This document shows, in pieces, positions 35,033 through 43,811 of a stretch of 64,000 nt of DNA. Each line of letters begins with the position of its first letter. The first letter of the stretch is position 1. The notes under the pieces are model-generated. The model was not told the DNA's origin. It did no database searches and saw only the letters and a list, made by a program, of their open reading frames with translations. The stretch comes from Paraburkholderia acidipaludis NBRC 101816 (GTDB lineage: Bacteria; Pseudomonadota; Gammaproteobacteria; Burkholderiales; Burkholderiaceae): positions 8,998-72,997 of the forward strand of contig NZ_BAXZ01000035.1 of assembly GCF_000684975.1 (NCBI RefSeq). The letters are read 5' to 3'. The position numbers and the translations under genes are program-made.

Positions 35033-36495
35033 CTTCCGGCATTGTCGGCCACAAGCAAAAATTCGGTATTGTCGGCGGCCTGGGGCCACTGGCAAGCGCA
35101 GACGTTTTCTTCAAGCTGGTGAAGGCGACGCCCGCATCGACCGATGCCGAACACTTCGACGCCATCTTTCAGCAGTCCCCCTTTCCCAGCTCGGGTTCGG
35201 GAAGCGCCGCCACGATTGAGCGGAAGCTGTATATCTTCGAGATGATCCGGGACTTCGAGAAGCGCGGTGTCACGACGGTCGTGCTGCCGTGTTTTCTCAG
35301 CCACACCTTTATCGACGAACTGCGCGCGAACACGAGCCTGCAGATCGTGGACATGGTCGAGGCGGTTCGCAGCCATGTTCGGCGCAAGTTCCCCGCCGCA
35401 AGCCGCATCGGCGTGCTGGCCTCGGACTACACGCGGGAAAAGCGCCTGTTCGAACATTACTTTGCGTCCCCCGAGTTCGAAGTGATCCACCCCCGATGCC
35501 ACGCGCGCTTCGATCCGGTAACGGAGGCCGTCTATGGATCGGACGGCATCAAGAGCGGGAACCTGCGCGGCCGTCCGCTCGAGCTATTGCGCGCGGCCTG
35601 CCAGGATCTGATCGGGCAGGGCGCCCAGGTGATCGTGCCCGGCATGACCGAAATCGCACTGGTTGCGGATGAAATCGGCCCGCTGAGCGTGCCGCTCGTC
35701 GATACCAACCTGGCGTATGCGCAGTACGTGGTATCCGGCGGATACGGTTCGCCGGCGCACGCCTTCAAGGTGGGGGTCGTGGGTGGGGTCGGCCCGGCGG
35801 CGACGGTCGATTTTCTGCAGAAGATTGTCCGCAATACGCCGGCCGCGCGCGATCAGGATCACATCAAGCTGCTGGTCGAACAAAATCCGCAGATCCCGGA
35901 TCGCACCGAAAATCTGATTGGCGACGGCGCCGACCCCACGGTCTCGCTGTATGCGACCTGCAAGAGGCTCGAAGACGGCGACGCGGACATCATCGCGATT
36001 CCGTGCAACACTGCTCATGCGTTTGTCGAGCGTATCCAGCCTTACCTCAACATTCCGATCGTGAACATGTTGACCGTCACGGTTGGCTACCTGCGCGAGA
36101 CGTATCCGGCGCTTCGTGATGTCGGCGTGCTGGCGACATCGGGTACGATCGAGAGCGGTGTCTATCGAAAGGCGCTCGAATCGCAAGGTCTTCGTCAGGT
36201 TGTGCCCACTCCGGCGCTGCAGGCGCGCGTGATGGAATCCATCTACGGAAAGCATGGCGTCAAGGCGGGATTGACGACAGGGCAGTGTCAGGAAGACATT
36301 GCCGCCGCCATGGAAGGGCTGATTGCCGAAGGCGTTGAAGTCGTCGTCCTTGGGTGTACTGAACTCCCGCTCCTTTTGACCGGGAGTGAATTCGTGGGCA
36401 AGAGCGGCGCTCGTGTCAGGCTGGTCGATCCCACAGACGTTCTTGCTCGACGGTGCATTGCTTATGCATTGTCGGCGGACGCCGCCACCGGTTGA
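35029..36495 (+). CDS. Tandem aspartate/glutamate racemase-like protein, N-half degenerate
   Basis: A 488-residue protein with two Asp/Glu racemase domains, about twice the usual 230-residue length. The C-terminal half (about 246-480) has both catalytic cysteines, Cys326 (IPCNTAHAF) and Cys443 (LGCTELPLL). The N-terminal half (about 10-235) keeps Cys88 (VLPCFLSHTF) but has Met206 in PGMTEIAL, where the second cysteine belongs, so it should not racemise. The intact half probably interconverts D- and L-aspartate, feeding the aspartase encoded 28 bp downstream. The inactive half may be structural or bind ligand. Confidence 0.88.
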   Translation: MTSGIVGHKQKFGIVGGLGPLASADVFFKLVKATPASTDAEHFDAIFQQSPFPSSGSGSAATIERKLYIFEMIRDFEKRGVTTVVLPCFLSHTFIDELRANTSLQIVDMVEAVRSHVRRKFPAASRIGVLASDYTREKRLFEHYFASPEFEVIHPRCHARFDPVTEAVYGSDGIKSGNLRGRPLELLRAACQDLIGQGAQVIVPGMTEIALVADEIGPLSVPLVDTNLAYAQYVVSGGYGSPAHAFKVGVVGGVGPAATVDFLQKIVRNTPAARDQDHIKLLVEQNPQIPDRTENLIGDGADPTVSLYATCKRLEDGDADIIAIPCNTAHAFVERIQPYLNIPIVNMLTVTVGYLRETYPALRDVGVLATSGTIESGVYRKALESQGLRQVVPTPALQARVMESIYGKHGVKAGLTTGQCQEDIAAAMEGLIAEGVEVVVLGCTELPLLLTGSEFVGKSGARVRLVDPTDVLARRCIAYALSADAATG

Positions 36496-36523
36496 TCCGA
36501 AAACTCTCCAATGGAGCAAAGCT

Positions 36524-37942
36524 ATGTCCAGCCGCTCTGAACGTATCGAACACGACCTTCTTGGCGACCTCGCCGTCCCCAACGAAGCCTATTACGGGGT
36601 CCACACGCTTCGCGCGCTCACCAATTTCCCGATCACCGGCATTCCGATCTCGACCTACCCGAATCTGATCAACGCATTGGCGTATGTGAAAGAGGCCGCG
36701 GCGCTGGCGAACCATGAGTTAGGACTGCTGCCCGAGCACAAGATGAAGGCCATTGTTCACGCGTGCCGGCAGATTCGCGAGGGGATTGCCCACGACCAGT
36801 TCGTCGTCGACGTGATTCAGGGCGGGGCCGGCACGTCGACCAACATGAATGCGAACGAGGTGATCGCGAATCTCGCCCTCGAACATCTTGGTCACGAGCG
36901 AGGGGACTACGCGGTGCTGCACCCGAACGAGGATGTGAATCTGGGGCAAAGCACCAACGACGTCTATCCGACCGCGTTGAAAATCGCCACTTACATGGGC
37001 ATCGCGCAACTGGTCGATGCGATGGGCGTCTTGCGCGTATCGTTCGAGAGGAAGGCGGAGGAGTTTCGCGACGATCTGAAGATGGGGCGAACGCAGTTGC
37101 AGGACGCGGTCCCCATGACCTTGGGGCAGGAGTTCAGCACCTTTGCGGTGATGCTCGACGAGGATCAGGAACGTCTCAGGGAAGCCTCGATGTTGATTTG
37201 CGAAATCAACCTGGGCGCCACCGCGATCGGTACCGGCATCAACACGTCGCCCGACTATGCGGCGCTCGCCTGCCGCCATCTGGCCGGCGTGACCGGTATT
37301 CCCGTGACGACATCGCCCAATCTCGTGGAGGCGACGCAGGACGTCGGCTCGTTCGTGCAACTGTCGGGAGTCCTGAAGCGTGTGGCGGTCAAGCTATCTA
37401 AGACCTGCAACGACCTTCGGCTGCTTTCGAGCGGCCCGCGCGCGGGCCTTGGCGAAATCAATCTGCCGCCCATGCAGGCGGGCTCCAGCATCATGCCGGG
37501 CAAGGTCAACCCTGTGATTCCGGAGGTCGTGAATCAGATCGCGTTCGAAGTCATCGGCAATGACGTGACGGTCAGCTTCGCGGCGGAGGCCGGGCAATTG
37601 CAATTGAACGCGTTCGAGCCCGTGATTGCGCACAGCCTGTTCAAGAGCGTTGCGCACCTGCGTGCGGGATGCCTGACCCTCGCGTCGAAGTGTGTCGACG
37701 GGATCACGGCGAATCGCGACAGGCTTCGCTCGCTCGTTGAAAATTCGATCGGCATCGTGACCGCGCTGAACCCGTACATCGGTTATACGAATGCCACACA
37801 GGTGGCGCAGGAAGCGCTGGTATCAGGAAGAAGCGTCGCGGAAATCGTCGTCGAGAGAGGGCTGCTCACCCGGGCTCAACTCGAAGACATACTCAAGCCG
37901 ACGATGCTGACGCAGCCGCGGCATAACCTGCCGCTTTCGTAG
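36524..37942 (+). CDS. aspA: Aspartate ammonia-lyase (aspartase)
   Basis: A 472-residue enzyme of the fumarase/aspartase superfamily that splits L-aspartate into fumarate and ammonia. Visible signatures are the GGAGTSTNMNANEVIAN block, HPNEDVNLGQSTNDVYPTA, the TQLQDAVPMTLGQEF region and the flexible loop GSSIMPGKVNP with the catalytic serine. Starting at ATG 36524, after an ATGGAGC site, gives normal family length. It is the last gene of the symporter-racemase-aspartase operon and completes conversion of imported Asn/Asp into a TCA intermediate. Confidence 0.96.
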   Translation: MSSRSERIEHDLLGDLAVPNEAYYGVHTLRALTNFPITGIPISTYPNLINALAYVKEAAALANHELGLLPEHKMKAIVHACRQIREGIAHDQFVVDVIQGGAGTSTNMNANEVIANLALEHLGHERGDYAVLHPNEDVNLGQSTNDVYPTALKIATYMGIAQLVDAMGVLRVSFERKAEEFRDDLKMGRTQLQDAVPMTLGQEFSTFAVMLDEDQERLREASMLICEINLGATAIGTGINTSPDYAALACRHLAGVTGIPVTTSPNLVEATQDVGSFVQLSGVLKRVAVKLSKTCNDLRLLSSGPRAGLGEINLPPMQAGSSIMPGKVNPVIPEVVNQIAFEVIGNDVTVSFAAEAGQLQLNAFEPVIAHSLFKSVAHLRAGCLTLASKCVDGITANRDRLRSLVENSIGIVTALNPYIGYTNATQVAQEALVSGRSVAEIVVERGLLTRAQLEDILKPTMLTQPRHNLPLS

Positions 37943-37981
37943 TCGTCGATGCGCGGAAGTCGGTAAGCGAGAAAAATGCGC

Positions 37982-38063
37982 AAAAAAAATGCGAGCAGCC
38001 TGCGCGGCAGCCGAAACGGCGCTGCCGGCTGCCCCGGCCGGAAGCCGGGGCAGCGCTGCTCGC
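37982..38063 (-). terminator. Rho-independent terminator of the porin gene
   Basis: On the minus strand, outer arms GCGAGCAGC / GCTGCTCGC (38055-38063 and 37991-37999) enclose an inner 11-bp hairpin (38028-38054). They are followed by a run of eight T residues (A run at 37982-37989 on the given strand). It begins 10 bp past the porin stop codon. No T run serves the plus strand, so aspA is not clearly terminated here. Confidence 0.85.
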
Positions 38064-38073
38064 ACTCGTTGGA

Positions 38074-39270
38074 TCAGAAGCGGTGCTTCAGGCCAACACC
38101 AACGACCACCTGCTCATCGCCCGAGGACGGGTCGAGGCTGTAGATGCTGGCGTCGAACGCGCCGTTGTTGTTGCCGCCGCTAACCTTCTGGTAGACGCCT
38201 TCGAGGTAGATGTCCGTGCGCTTCGACAGCAGGTAATCGACCTGAGCCATCACCTGGTTCCAGTGCGGCGAAGCCGACGCGTAGCCCTTCGACGCGCCAC
38301 CGAAGCCGCCGGTCGTGTACGTGTACGCAGCACCCAGCGTCAGGTCGGGACGGAGGAAGTAACGGCCGTTGATTTCGAAGTTGTCGAACTTGACGTACTG
38401 GCCGCCCAGTGCGCCCGTCGACGTGCTGCCGCCTTGCCAGATACCGGTCACGTTGTACGTGACCGAGTGCGTCCACAGGACACCGATCGACGAAGCACCG
38501 AGCTTGTACTGCGCGCCGACGCCATAGATCTGCTGATCGCCGCCGGTGGTCAGCGCGTCGCCGTCACCCGTGCTCACAGCGCCAGTCGCATTGGCCGAAG
38601 CGGGCTGCGCCGTGCGATTGAGCTGCACGTAGGCGGCTGCAACATTGAACGGGCCATACGAGTAGCCGGCGCCCAAGCTGTAGGCGCTGTTGTTCGCAAA
38701 CTGGCCTGCCGCGCCCGAGAAGGCATACATCGCGCCGGCCTTGAAACCGTCGTACGAGACGCTGCTGAACTTGACAGAGTTGTTCAGACGCATGTCGTTG
38801 TTCAGGTTGTCGTTGTCGTACACGTGTGATGCAAGGTTGCCGCCGAAGCCCGAACCGGTCGCGCTAAGCGGTGCGACGTAGTCGACCATGAAGTCGTATT
38901 GACGACCCAGCGTCAGCGTACCGTACTGGTCCGAGCGCAGACCCACCCATGCCTGACGGCCGAACAGGTCGCCGCCGTTCTTCAGTGCGCCCGTATCGAC
39001 GTTGATACCGCTTTCGAGCCAGAAGACCGCACTCAGGCCGCCGCCCAGATCTTCCGTGCCACGCAGACCCCAGCGCGACGTAAAGACGTTGCCGCTTTGC
39101 ATCGACCAGAGGCTCGCGCCCGGCGAGGTTGCGCTCGACGCCGACTTACGTGCGTCGTTTTGGTAAACGATACCGGTATCCAGCACGCCGAACAGCGTAA
39201 CGCTGCTTTGCGCGTGCGCCACGCCGGCCACAAGCATTGCCGCGGCGGCGGCAATATATCGAATCTTCAT
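38074..39270 (-). CDS. Outer-membrane porin, Burkholderia OmpC-like
   Basis: A 398-residue trimeric general porin of the Gram-negative porin family. The signal peptide ends VAHAQ at about residue 21, and the mature start is SSVTLFGVLDTGIVYQN. Alternating amphipathic strands run throughout, and the protein ends in the outer-membrane signature GVGLKHRF with a terminal Phe. ATG 39270 lies 7 bp after AAGGGG; a GTG one codon earlier is less likely. The 5' region has a tandem repeat of 13 bp, and a strong terminator follows. It probably mediates passive entry of small solutes, perhaps including the amino acids used by the adjacent cluster. Confidence 0.95.
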   Translation of the reverse strand: MKIRYIAAAAAMLVAGVAHAQSSVTLFGVLDTGIVYQNDARKSASSATSPGASLWSMQSGNVFTSRWGLRGTEDLGGGLSAVFWLESGINVDTGALKNGGDLFGRQAWVGLRSDQYGTLTLGRQYDFMVDYVAPLSATGSGFGGNLASHVYDNDNLNNDMRLNNSVKFSSVSYDGFKAGAMYAFSGAAGQFANNSAYSLGAGYSYGPFNVAAAYVQLNRTAQPASANATGAVSTGDGDALTTGGDQQIYGVGAQYKLGASSIGVLWTHSVTYNVTGIWQGGSTSTGALGGQYVKFDNFEINGRYFLRPDLTLGAAYTYTTGGFGGASKGYASASPHWNQVMAQVDYLLSKRTDIYLEGVYQKVSGGNNNGAFDASIYSLDPSSGDEQVVVGVGLKHRF

Positions 39271-39626
39271 CACTTAACCCCTTACGGTTTGTTCGGCAGG
39301 TTTGTTCGGCAAATTCGTCTGCCAATTTCCTGCGGGTTGAAGTGTAAGGTTTCGACGTGATGCTATAGCGTGAACATTGCAAAATTGTCATCGAGGTTTC
39401 TATATGCGGCCGCGTCATAAAAATGACAAATTTCCCTGCCGCGAGCGCGCTATCCCTGCAATTCGGGGCTGCGGCCGCCACAGAAGTCGATCTGCGCGCC
39501 GCGAAGCCCCGATATTTAAGGGGAAACCCTGCTTTTTCGTGTTGTGAATTTCCGACAGCCGATACCCATGATTTGCGCCGGGTTTTTAAATATTCGGCAA
39601 TGTTGGAGCGGCTTTCCCTACAGCGC
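39271..39626. other. 356-bp region upstream of porin with tandem repeat
   Basis: Two adjacent copies of GGTTTGTTCGGCA (39286-39298 and 39299-39311) lie just before the porin ribosome-binding site, in the probable 5' untranslated region. A dyad GTCAT-AAAA-ATGAC is at 39414-39427. The rest contains the end of the spherulin-like gene's downstream region and no convincing ORF. An effect of the repeat on porin translation is speculative. Confidence 0.5.
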
Positions 39627-40475
39627 TTATCGGCCGGCGGCGGCGTCCGAGGTTTCGGCGGCCCAGTAGGACGGCAGCTTTTTGTACGGATTCGGCAGCG
39701 TCAAAGAGGTTACGTAGATGCCGCCTGCGCCATTCGCGGCGGCGAATTGCGCGACGCCGGGGAGCGAAGCCGCCGGCACGTTGTACACCATGTGCACGAA
39801 GCGGCTGACCGGATAGCTCGCCTGCCAGGCGGACGCCTTGAACTTCGTATAGGCCTTGGCGTTGTCTTCGAATACGACGAGCTGGTCGGCCACCGGCAGG
39901 CTTGCGTAAATCTCGGGAACGTTGGTGCCCGGATTGCCCGTCACCTGGTAGTTCGCTGAAAGCCCCTTGATGTAGTTGTAGATCGACTGATAGAACTGGA
40001 CGTGGGCCGTTTTGCTATCGGCGGTCATCTCGTCGATGAAGAATCCATCCACCTGATACATCTGCGTATAAAGATTGATGTCCTGCACCACGGCCGAGAG
40101 CGCCCGCTTGCCGTATTTCGTCGAGACATAGCCGATCACCTTGCCGCCCGCCGCGTGCACCTTCGCGATGGCCGCGAAATAAGCCGAATCGGCTTTCTTG
40201 CCGGGGCCGTTGTCCGGATTGAGGATTGCCGTGGTGGGGGCGCTTGCGGCTGAAGTCGCAAGCGCATTCCAGTCCGCCGGATCGCTTTGCGCGTCGAAGT
40301 AGGCCGGCACGACGAGTTCGAGTTTCTTCGCCGATTGTGCGTGGGCCGGTCCGCTCATGGCCAGCGTGCCGGCTAACAGGAGCGCTGTGCCGAAGGTGCG
40401 GGCGCCGTGACTGACGTGGGTAAACGCAGCCTTGGCGGCCGACTCCGTGGTCGTACCGATGCTGTTTTTTTTCAT
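39627..40475 (-). CDS. Spherulation-specific family 4-like secreted protein
   Basis: A 282-residue exported protein. After a long signal region (hydrophobic TALLLAGTLAMSGPAHAQ, about residues 29-47), the mature part resembles the spherulin-4 family. Visible pieces are LELVVPAYFDAQSDPADWNAL, TAILNPDNGPG, KVIGYVSTKYG and VDGFFIDEMTAD. The fold is a TIM barrel related to glycoside hydrolases of the endo-alpha-galactosaminidase type, and the acidic DEM segment sits where catalytic acids are expected. Role and substrate are unknown; extracellular polysaccharide is a possibility. ATG 40475 follows AAAGGC. Confidence 0.8.
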   Translation of the reverse strand: MKKNSIGTTTESAAKAAFTHVSHGARTFGTALLLAGTLAMSGPAHAQSAKKLELVVPAYFDAQSDPADWNALATSAASAPTTAILNPDNGPGKKADSAYFAAIAKVHAAGGKVIGYVSTKYGKRALSAVVQDINLYTQMYQVDGFFIDEMTADSKTAHVQFYQSIYNYIKGLSANYQVTGNPGTNVPEIYASLPVADQLVVFEDNAKAYTKFKASAWQASYPVSRFVHMVYNVPAASLPGVAQFAAANGAGGIYVTSLTLPNPYKKLPSYWAAETSDAAAGR

Positions 40476-40772
40476 GTTTGCCTTTCAACGGGCACGGGGC
40501 CCGGGTTGATTGGCCCGCAGGGAATCGGAAACCGAGCGGGTAACTGGCTGACTCCAAAATGTCTGGAGTCCCTATAGCTTTGCGTAGCCGGATCGCTCCG
40601 GGGTTGCCAATTTCTGATAACGGCCGCGACTGATTAATCTTGAGTGGGTTCCGCCGCAAGCCGCGAGTCTTACCGCCAGGCGCATTACCTGTTAGCCTCG
40701 TCTACCATCGCTTCTTTTTTGATGCCGCTTCGTTGCAAGCGCGCACTCGCTCACCACGACAGGAGACGCACC

Positions 40773-41168
40773 ATGTCGAGCCCACAGGTCTGCGCGGGTG
40801 CCACCCTGCAATGTTCGTTCGGCGGCGCACCCGCGGTGCTGAACGTGCTGCCCGTCAATCGCACGCTGGTCGGCGGCGTGCCGGCCGCGACGATTGCCGA
40901 TTCGATCCCGATCGTCAACATCGCGCCGTTCGCGTTATGCCAAAGCCCTGCCAACCCGACGGTCATCGCCGCCACCGCGGCCGCGCTCGGCGTGTTCACG
41001 CCGATGCCGTGCGTGCCCGCCACGCCTGCACCGTGGCTGCCCGGCGGCGGCGCCACGGTACTGGTTGGCTCGATGCCCGCGCTCGACGCGCAAGGCACGC
41101 TGATGTGCATCTGGGGCGGCGTCATCAAGGTCACGCAGCCGGGGCAGGTCACTACGCTCATTCCCTGA
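40773..41168 (+). CDS. DUF4280 PAAR-like protein
   Basis: A 131-residue protein of the DUF4280/PAAR-like family, expected to cap the VgrG spike and carry or connect effectors in type VI secretion. The sequence is rich in Pro, Ala and Val with cysteines near the ends (MSSPQVCAGATLQCSFGG and GTLMCIWGGVIKVTQPGQ). A CAGGAGACGC site precedes ATG 40773. It faces the MORN-repeat gene and vgrG and marks the left border of the T6SS locus. No effector domain is fused. Confidence 0.85.
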   Translation: MSSPQVCAGATLQCSFGGAPAVLNVLPVNRTLVGGVPAATIADSIPIVNIAPFALCQSPANPTVIAATAAALGVFTPMPCVPATPAPWLPGGGATVLVGSMPALDAQGTLMCIWGGVIKVTQPGQVTTLIP

Positions 41169-41206
41169 TCCTGATTCGCCGGGGCACGGTTGTCGTGACC
41201 GGCGCC

Positions 41207-41767
41207 TCATGCTTCGGCTTCCGTCGGCTTTCCCGACAAGCCTTGCCACCAGTGCTTCCAGCGCGCGACGGGCTTGCCGTTCGCGTCGAGCGGCCGCCCG
41301 TCGCTCGCATAGCGCCGAACGGGTTCGGCCGGCTTGCCCGCGTTGTACGCCTGGCGCTCCGCAAGACGGCCGTTGGGATGGAAGCGCTGCAGAACGCCTT
41401 GCAGCTTGCCTTGACGGTAGGTGGCCTGCTCCAGCACCGTGCCGTCGGGCAGCCGCGTTTTGCATTCGCCATGCAAGAGGCCGTTCGCATAGTTGGCCTC
41501 GCGCTGTACCGAACCGTCCGGCTGGTAATACACCGCCTTGCCGTGCAGCTTGCCGCTCTGGTAGTTCAACTGCGCCGAGCGGCTGCCGTCCGGGTACATC
41601 ATCGTCGCGGGGCCGTGCAAGACCCCGTGCGCATAGCTCAGTACTGCTACCGGTATGCCGCCGGTCAGCACGCGCGTTGTGCCGTGCAATTCGCCGGCGA
41701 GCGTCGTGCCGTCGATGCGCGAGTCGCCGCGCTCGATCGTCACGTTGCGGACAGGTTGCGCAGCCAT
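41207..41767 (-). CDS. MORN-repeat (YwqK-like) protein next to vgrG
   Basis: A 186-residue protein of MORN-variant repeats, for example HGPATMMYPDGSRSAQLNYQ, SGKLHGKAVYYQPDGSVQRE and NGLLHGECKTRLPDGTVLEQ, forming a long beta-sheet scaffold. Databases often name such proteins YwqK-family antitoxins. It starts 15 bp after the vgrG stop in the same operon and converges on the PAAR-like gene. The position suggests an accessory, adaptor or immunity function for a T6SS cargo, but no toxin is adjacent. ATG 41767 follows GGGGGC. Confidence 0.75.
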   Translation of the reverse strand: MAAQPVRNVTIERGDSRIDGTTLAGELHGTTRVLTGGIPVAVLSYAHGVLHGPATMMYPDGSRSAQLNYQSGKLHGKAVYYQPDGSVQREANYANGLLHGECKTRLPDGTVLEQATYRQGKLQGVLQRFHPNGRLAERQAYNAGKPAEPVRRYASDGRPLDANGKPVARWKHWWQGLSGKPTEAEA

Positions 41768-41782
41768 GAGGCGTGCCCCCAA

Positions 41783-43771
41783 TCAGTTGATCTTCACGAT
41801 GCCGCCCTTGACGGTCAGCATGCCGCCGCCGTCCACGGTCTGCTCGACCGCGCCCTTGTTCGTCACGCTTTGCGCCTCGTTCGAAAGCGTGCCGTCCGAC
41901 TTGTTCGTGAGCGACGTTCCGGCCTGATTCGTCAGCGACATCGCCGCTTGATGGGTGATCGATCCGTCGCTCTTCGCGCTCAGGTTGCCGCCGCTTTGCA
42001 GCGTGAGCGTGCCGCTTACCTTGATGGTCAGATTGCCGTCCACCGTGAGCGTCATGTTGCCCGTGACAGTCTGCGCGAGGTCGCCGCCCACCGTGCGCGT
42101 TTCGTTGCCGCCGGCCTTCACGGTACGCGCGCCCTTGACGTCGACGGTCTCGTCGCCGGTTTTCACGGTCATGCTGCGATTGCCCTGTTCGACGGTCAGC
42201 GTGTCGTCGCCTTCCTTCACCGTATGCGTGCGTGCGTTCTTGATCGTGCTCGTTTCGTCGTGGCCGATCGTCCACGCGGCATCGTTCAGCACGTTCGCGT
42301 TCAGGTCTTTCTGGGCCTGCAGAAAAACTTCTTCGCTATCCTGCTTGTCTTCGAAGCGCAACTCGTTGAAACCGCCGCCGCCCTTGGACGTGTTCGACTT
42401 GATGCCGGACTGCGTCTGGTTGTCGGGCAGGGTATAGGGCGGCAGATTGGCGCCGTTGTAGACGCTGCCGGTGATGAGCGGGCGGTCGGGGTCGGCGTCG
42501 ACGAAGCTCACCACGACTTCGTCGCCCACGCGCGGCATGAACTGCATGCCGAACCGCTTGCTGGCCCAGGGCTGCGCAACCCGTATCCAGCACGAGCTCT
42601 GTTCGTCGTTCTGGCCGTCGCGGTCCCAATGGAACTGGACTTTCACGCGGCCATACTGGTCGGTCCACAGTTCCTCGCCGCTTTTGCCGACCACCGTCGC
42701 CGTTTGCGTGGGCATGACCGGGCGGCGCGTGATACGCGCGGGACGCCAGGTGGTCGCGGCCGGGAACGCTTCGAAGCGGTTGCGATAGCGGTTGTGATCG
42801 GCTTCGTGCACCACGCTGCGCACGACCCATTCGATGTTCGCACTGGCGTCTTCGTGGTCTGCCAGCGTGAAGCGGTAGCCCGGCGTGAGCGCGCGGCAGT
42901 CGCTCTCGCCCACGAGCTGGCGCGTCGGCGTGCGCAAGGCGTCCACTCGCTGTTTCGCGAGCGCGGAGGCGCTGTCACTCGTGGTGTAGCGCCCCGGATA
43001 TTCGTAGACGGTGTAGCCGTTCGACACCGCTTGGGCCTGCGAGTACAACTGGGCGGACGGCGTCTGCCATGCGTAGTCGCTATGGGCGAAGAGACCGGCG
43101 GCGGTCTCTTCCACGACCTCGCAGTAAAGAATCTGCGCCATCTCGCGCGCCGCGCTGGTGCCGGGCGCGCAGGACAACGTAGCATTGCCGGGCAGCGTCG
43201 CGAAGGCGTCGTTGCTGTCCGCGATCACGAGCGTATGGCTGCCTGACGCGTGACGGAAGAAATAGAACCAGCCTTCCTCTTCGCACAGGCGGCTCACGAA
43301 TGCGAAGTCGGACTCGGCGTACTGCACGCACCATTCGCGCGTCGCGGCCGTGCCGGTCAGCGAAAACGAGTAGTCGGTGAGCTGGTGGCCGGCGAACACG
43401 GCCTCGATGATCTGTTGGGCCGTCTTGCCCTGGAAGATGCGATTGTTGTACGAGAGCGTAAGCAGCCAGGGCCACGAGCGCAGTTCCAGTGCGAAGTGGC
43501 TCGCGTCGATGGTCGAAGGCAGCATGGCGGCGCGCGTGCAGACCGCGTCGATGAGACGGGGCGTGTCGCCCCACGCGAGCGAGAGGGTTGCATGGTTGCC
43601 CGTCATCGTAGCGGGCGCGACGGCCGGCAAGCCGCCCTGCGCAAGCAGGCTCAGCGTGGCGGGCGTGTCCAGCGCCTCGCGGGCTTCGAGGCGGTTGGGA
43701 AAGATCGCACTGAAAGCGGAGCCGGTCAGGCTGATGCGTGCGTTCGTATCGGCGGAAACGGGACGGTTCAT
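41783..43771 (-). CDS. vgrG: T6SS spike protein VgrG (TssI)
   Basis: A 662-residue VgrG. The gp27-like domain (about 10-330) includes SDFAFVSRLCEEEGWFYFFRH, a strong VgrG signature. The gp5/OB-fold region follows with GEELWTDQYGRVKVQFHWDRDGQNDEQSSCWIRV-type sequence and the QFMPRVGDEVVVSFVDADPDRP block. The C terminus is a repeating beta-helical needle (GNLTIKVSGTLTLQSGG and similar). It ends at the needle without an added effector domain. It forms the puncturing tip on the Hcp tube. It lies 40 bp after clpV. Confidence 0.95.
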   Translation of the reverse strand: MNRPVSADTNARISLTGSAFSAIFPNRLEAREALDTPATLSLLAQGGLPAVAPATMTGNHATLSLAWGDTPRLIDAVCTRAAMLPSTIDASHFALELRSWPWLLTLSYNNRIFQGKTAQQIIEAVFAGHQLTDYSFSLTGTAATREWCVQYAESDFAFVSRLCEEEGWFYFFRHASGSHTLVIADSNDAFATLPGNATLSCAPGTSAAREMAQILYCEVVEETAAGLFAHSDYAWQTPSAQLYSQAQAVSNGYTVYEYPGRYTTSDSASALAKQRVDALRTPTRQLVGESDCRALTPGYRFTLADHEDASANIEWVVRSVVHEADHNRYRNRFEAFPAATTWRPARITRRPVMPTQTATVVGKSGEELWTDQYGRVKVQFHWDRDGQNDEQSSCWIRVAQPWASKRFGMQFMPRVGDEVVVSFVDADPDRPLITGSVYNGANLPPYTLPDNQTQSGIKSNTSKGGGGFNELRFEDKQDSEEVFLQAQKDLNANVLNDAAWTIGHDETSTIKNARTHTVKEGDDTLTVEQGNRSMTVKTGDETVDVKGARTVKAGGNETRTVGGDLAQTVTGNMTLTVDGNLTIKVSGTLTLQSGGNLSAKSDGSITHQAAMSLTNQAGTSLTNKSDGTLSNEAQSVTNKGAVEQTVDGGGMLTVKGGIVKIN

Positions 43772-43811
43772 CGCGGAGTCGGGCGGCGCCGGAGAAGGGT
43801 GGGGTTAGGGG

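Noticed and set aside
40640..43246. 868-codon plus-strand frame across the MORN gene and vgrG
   Set aside because: It is antisense to well-supported T6SS genes, has shadow-type composition, and contains the PAAR-like gene in another frame.
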